Assembly: GCA_026003175.1 (NCBI GenBank)
Contig: BPGT01000001.1
Coordinates: 1,561,597-1,625,596, forward strand
Direction of reading: 5' to 3'
Source of the DNA: Armatimonadota bacterium
GTDB lineage: Bacteria > Armatimonadota > HRBIN16
Length of the DNA stretch: 64,000 nt
Below, in pieces: positions 61,638 to 64,000 of the stretch. The notes under the pieces are model-generated. The model did not search any database and was not told where the DNA came from. It worked only from the letters and a program-made list of their open reading frames with translations. Position 1 is the stretch's first letter, and every line of letters begins with the position of its first letter. Position numbers and translations under genes: made by a program.

Positions 61638-61940
61638 TTACCGCCTCAAAGTTTCTTCTATCTCCTCCCAGTCCGTCGGACGCCACAGGTAGACCTCAAC
61701 CTGCGGACACGCGCCTAACTGGGCAAGCCAGTGCTGTTGTGCTGGCGTCGGCTTGCGCACGCCCGTCTTCAGTTCCGCGAACAACACTCTCGGCGGGCGC
61801 ACCAGCACTAAGTCCGGGAAGCCTTCGGGCGAACGCTGACTGTTCCACGTATGGTAACACAGCCAACCTTGCAACTCTGCCAGCTCTCGCACCGACTGCA
61901 GGAACTCCTTCTCGCGTACGGGCAGGGATAGTCTTCCCAT
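61638..61940 (-). CDS. VRR-NUC domain nuclease
   Basis: This 100-residue protein starts at ATG 61940 after GGAGGCGAATTTG. It is a minimal VRR-NUC (PD-(D/E)xK) nuclease: FLQSVRELAELQGWLCYHTW, SPEGFPDLVLVRPPRVLF, AELKTGVRKPTPAQQHWL, giving D...E-L-K. Stand-alone VRR-NUC proteins are common in phages and resolve or cut branched DNA during replication or packaging. It lies between the ssDNA-binding-like gene and the promoter at 61595. Confidence 0.88.
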   Translation of the reverse strand: MGRLSLPVREKEFLQSVRELAELQGWLCYHTWNSQRSPEGFPDLVLVRPPRVLFAELKTGVRKPTPAQQHWLAQLGACPQVEVYLWRPTDWEEIEETLRR

Positions 61941-62055
61941 CAAATTCGCCTCCTGGTTCGGTCTGCCATAGCCGTCAAATTTGCGTTTTAAGGCGTCTAC
62001 AAGCCTCGTACAGCCACGAAATCGGCAGGGGTAGGCTTCCACACACCGTGCTTAG

Positions 62056-62089
62056 AGAGGCAGGCGGTGTGTCAGCACCACCTGCCTCT
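62056..62089 (-). terminator. Strong hairpin after the 62097-63014 gene
   Basis: AGAGGCAGG (62056-62064) and CCTGCCTCT (62081-62089) pair over 9 bp; inner GGTG/CACC adds four more pairs after one mismatch. It lies 8 nt downstream of the stop at 62097 on the minus strand. There is no T tail, so it may stop exonucleases or slow transcription rather than terminate. Confidence 0.45.
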
Positions 62090-62096
62090 GTTTCCG

Positions 62097-63014
62097 TTAC
62101 GCCTCGTAGTAGTCGGCTTCAGAATCTGCTGGCACGGCTACCTTCGCCCGTGCAGGCTTGCGCAGTGGTAACAGGTCTTCCACGCAATTGAACAGGTTGC
62201 CGTCCTCACCACGCCTGACTACCACCACAGCAATCGCCTTGCGTCCCTTGAGGTTTTCGGTGTCCAGCTCCTCGCCCGGCTCCGGCTCAAAGCCAAAAGC
62301 TTTAGCCCACCGTGCCAGTTTGCTGTTGGTGCTGCTGCTGGTGTTCGTCCACGCGGTCAACTCCCTGCCTTCGTGTTCGGGGTCAAGCACACGCAGTCTC
62401 CACACCAACTGCACGCCATACTTGCCCTCTTGCTCGCTGACGCTTTCCACCTTCACGGGGTACTCGCCGGTAGGCAGCGGTTCTGTTGTTCTCCAACGGA
62501 TTCGCATGTTTGCCTCCTCATGTTGTGGTTTGTAAACGCTTGTGTGTCGTTCATCCTGCTGTGCATGATAGGGAAGCCGGCGGTAGGCTGCGACGAGTAG
62601 ACGTTCATCGTGCGCAGGTGAAGTGCAGAAGGCAGTCCACGCCTCGCGCCCTGCTGGAATGCGCACGTGAGGCAGGATGCGCAGTTCAGGAAAGCCATAC
62701 GCCTCAGCTGCATGCAAGAGCAGTTCCGGCAGTGGAGTAAAACTGTCCAGAGGCTCGCTTAATACGCGCCTGCAGTCCGTGCAGACGTAACGCTGTAGTT
62801 CCACGTCAAAGCGCACGTTGCTGCCCTCGCACCGCCAGCAGACGTATTCCTGCCGAACGAGTTTGCAGAGGTCTTCACGCAAGCGCGTGACGTGCTGCTG
62901 CAGTTCGTTGGTAAGCAAATGTCGCTGCGGTGCGAACATGCGCAGTTTGCCGTCTTCCACCCACAGCGCAACGCCCATCGCCCGAAGGATGTCCAGCAGT
63001 TCAATCGCAGTCAT
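62097..63014 (-). CDS. Composite protein: docking/zinc-ribbon part plus DUF669-like ssDNA-binding part
   Basis: One 305-codon frame. Residues 1-168 hold a TubC-N-like docking segment (AIELLDILRAMGVALWVEDG), a zinc ribbon (CWRC...CTDC) and an unknown segment. Residues 170-305 (from MRIRWRTTEPLPTGEYPVKV) resemble DUF669-type phage single-strand-binding proteins (WAKAFGFEPEPGEELDTENL, KGRKAIAVVVVRRGEDGN). An ATG at 62507 is preceded by GAGGAGGCAAAC, an ideal ribosome site, so the second part could also be made alone. The start at 63014 overlaps the upstream stop by 14 nt. It fits a replication/recombination module. Confidence 0.72.
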   Translation of the reverse strand: MTAIELLDILRAMGVALWVEDGKLRMFAPQRHLLTNELQQHVTRLREDLCKLVRQEYVCWRCEGSNVRFDVELQRYVCTDCRRVLSEPLDSFTPLPELLLHAAEAYGFPELRILPHVRIPAGREAWTAFCTSPAHDERLLVAAYRRLPYHAQQDERHTSVYKPQHEEANMRIRWRTTEPLPTGEYPVKVESVSEQEGKYGVQLVWRLRVLDPEHEGRELTAWTNTSSSTNSKLARWAKAFGFEPEPGEELDTENLKGRKAIAVVVVRRGEDGNLFNCVEDLLPLRKPARAKVAVPADSEADYYEA

Positions 63015-64000
63015 TTGCAACATCCCACTCCAGCAGCAAGGGGGCATCTTCTGACGAACTGACGAACTGACGAGTATTATATATGTCCGTCACTTCGTCA
63101 GTTCGCTGACCCCACACCTTAGCGCGTCCGCGCTTGCCCTTCTCCGCAACCAAGCCTGCCCTGTGCAGGGCGCGGAGGTGGTCGCTGATTGTGGTGCGGG
63201 GCAGTCCTGTGAGCTCTTCCAGTTCTTCCACCGTCCGGTCAGCCTCGCGCAAAGCCATGAGGATTTCGCCTCGAACTCCTAGCGCTTCGGCTTCGTGGGT
63301 TGCACTTTGCACCTGCTCAAATCGCACTAACCGCAGGTTGCCTTCCACGTCGTTCGTGAAGGTCATGACGAGGTGCAGGTCAGGATGCAGTGCACCGAAG
63401 GTGCTCTTCTTGTGCCGAATCACGATGCCCACACGCGAAACTGCCGAAGTGACTGTGTCGTTAGCCTTCGCGCTTGTCACCGATTCGCCAATGCGTTCAA
63501 TCTGCAAACGCGACCGCGCATAGTGGGCCTTATAAGCCGTGCCATATTCGCTCTTGTTTGCGTAGGTGTCCTCGGCTTGCAGTTTGCCCTGGTGGTCAAT
63601 CACCAGCACCGCACAAGGCAGTTGCTCCAGCAGGTTGTATGCCTGTATTGCCTTCTCAGGGTCACGAGGGTCAGTCCCCAACGCCTTGCCCAGACTGTCT
63701 ACCACCACCACTGCCGGTGAGTGCTCGTGTGCGAGGCTTTGAATGTAGGGGAAGACAGCAGTCAGGGGTTTGGTCATGCGCTCATACAGCAATCCTCTCA
63801 AGGCATCCTCAAAGCCAGCACCGCGACATACGGCATACCATCTTCGCGCTGTGGTTTCCGCGTCCAACTCCCAGTCTAAGTAGAGCACTTTGCCTGCCTT
63901 CACGCGCTTGCCACAGAAGGGCTCGCCAGTAAGGCAACACAGCGCAAGGTGTAGAATGAGAAAGCTCTTCCCCTGTCCACTGTCGGCGAACAAATTCGTG
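63001..64000 (-). CDS. RepA-like AAA ATPase with C-terminal winged helix, 5' truncated
   Basis: The gene enters from beyond the right edge: the visible frame is open to the last base, with TNLFADSGQGKSFLILHL (Walker A GQGKS). KVLYLDWELDAETTARRW and VVVVDSLGKALGTDPRD (Walker B) follow, with IDHQGK as sensor. This matches AAA_25/RepA-type hexameric helicases of phages and plasmids. Residues from about 240 (EILMALREADRTVEELEELT, GLPRTTISDHLRALHRAGLV) form a MarR-like winged helix. It is the likely replicative ATPase of the element. It lacks a start inside the window. Confidence 0.85.
   Translation of the reverse strand, partial: TNLFADSGQGKSFLILHLALCCLTGEPFCGKRVKAGKVLYLDWELDAETTARRWYAVCRGAGFEDALRGLLYERMTKPLTAVFPYIQSLAHEHSPAVVVVDSLGKALGTDPRDPEKAIQAYNLLEQLPCAVLVIDHQGKLQAEDTYANKSEYGTAYKAHYARSRLQIERIGESVTSAKANDTVTSAVSRVGIVIRHKKSTFGALHPDLHLVMTFTNDVEGNLRLVRFEQVQSATHEAEALGVRGEILMALREADRTVEELEELTGLPRTTISDHLRALHRAGLVAEKGKRGRAKVWGQRTDEVTDIYNTRQFVSSSEDAPLLLEWDVANDCD

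Overview
This 64 kb window is chromosomal DNA of moderate to high GC from a free-living bacterium. The best guess is an Armatimonadota-like lineage. That guess is inference. It rests on secreted proteins ending in a dockerin-like tail with the pattern LFDFGILVRNFG, several Uma2-family nucleases, a polysaccharide-degrading repertoire (GH4, GH116, DUF4838, parallel beta-helix) and many G/C-rich palindromic repeats. Type IV pilus retraction (pilT), flagellar export and placement genes (flhA, flhF) and an RND pump with an outer-membrane channel point to a motile cell with two membranes.

Layout. 1-7 kb: the end of rodA, a dockerin-tailed secreted protein, a CPA2 antiporter, a metallophosphoesterase/PQQ-propeller protein coupled to an ANTAR response regulator, and pilT. 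7-17 kb: Uma2 nucleases (one dead), a secreted propeller/alpha-toroid protein broken by a frameshift, flhA-flhF-glycosyltransferase, and a GH4 glycosidase. 17-33 kb: rtcB, a DUF4838 protein, a fused ABC permease with its ATPase, a 104-bp tandem array, a GH116-like enzyme with an inserted domain, a TlpA-type thioredoxin, and an iolB / PIG-L deacetylase / sugar isomerase operon. 33-45 kb: a frameshifted beta-helix protein, a small MITE, lepA, and a TetR / AbrB / TolC / MFP / RND efflux locus with two matching TetR-type operators. 45-57 kb: a MASE1-PAS histidine kinase, the rplS-lepB-rnhB-yraN cluster, an HAF-repeat dockerin protein, an IS5-like element, a uroporphyrinogen-decarboxylase-like protein, a type II restriction-modification pair, and a natural fusion of a RodA/FtsW-type glycosyltransferase with a class B penicillin-binding protein. 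57.6-64 kb: tRNA-Ala(GGC) and tRNA-Lys(CTT), followed by an integrated phage-like element. It carries a tyrosine integrase, an amidase, a terminase-small-subunit-like protein, a VRR-NUC nuclease, an ssDNA-binding-like protein and a RepA-like ATPase, and runs off the right edge.

Most unusual points: (1) a four-unit hairpin array just upstream of the integrase promoter, whose inner stems differ in every unit yet stay self-complementary; (2) the single-chain SEDS-PBP protein; (3) a 187-bp MITE sharing ends and target-duplication length with the local IS; (4) four genes, including rnhB, each broken by one extra base in a G or C run, three of them directly after an Arg CGN codon; (5) structured 5' leaders starting at or near predicted transcription starts. 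Functional statements come from motif recognition by eye; no database search was run.
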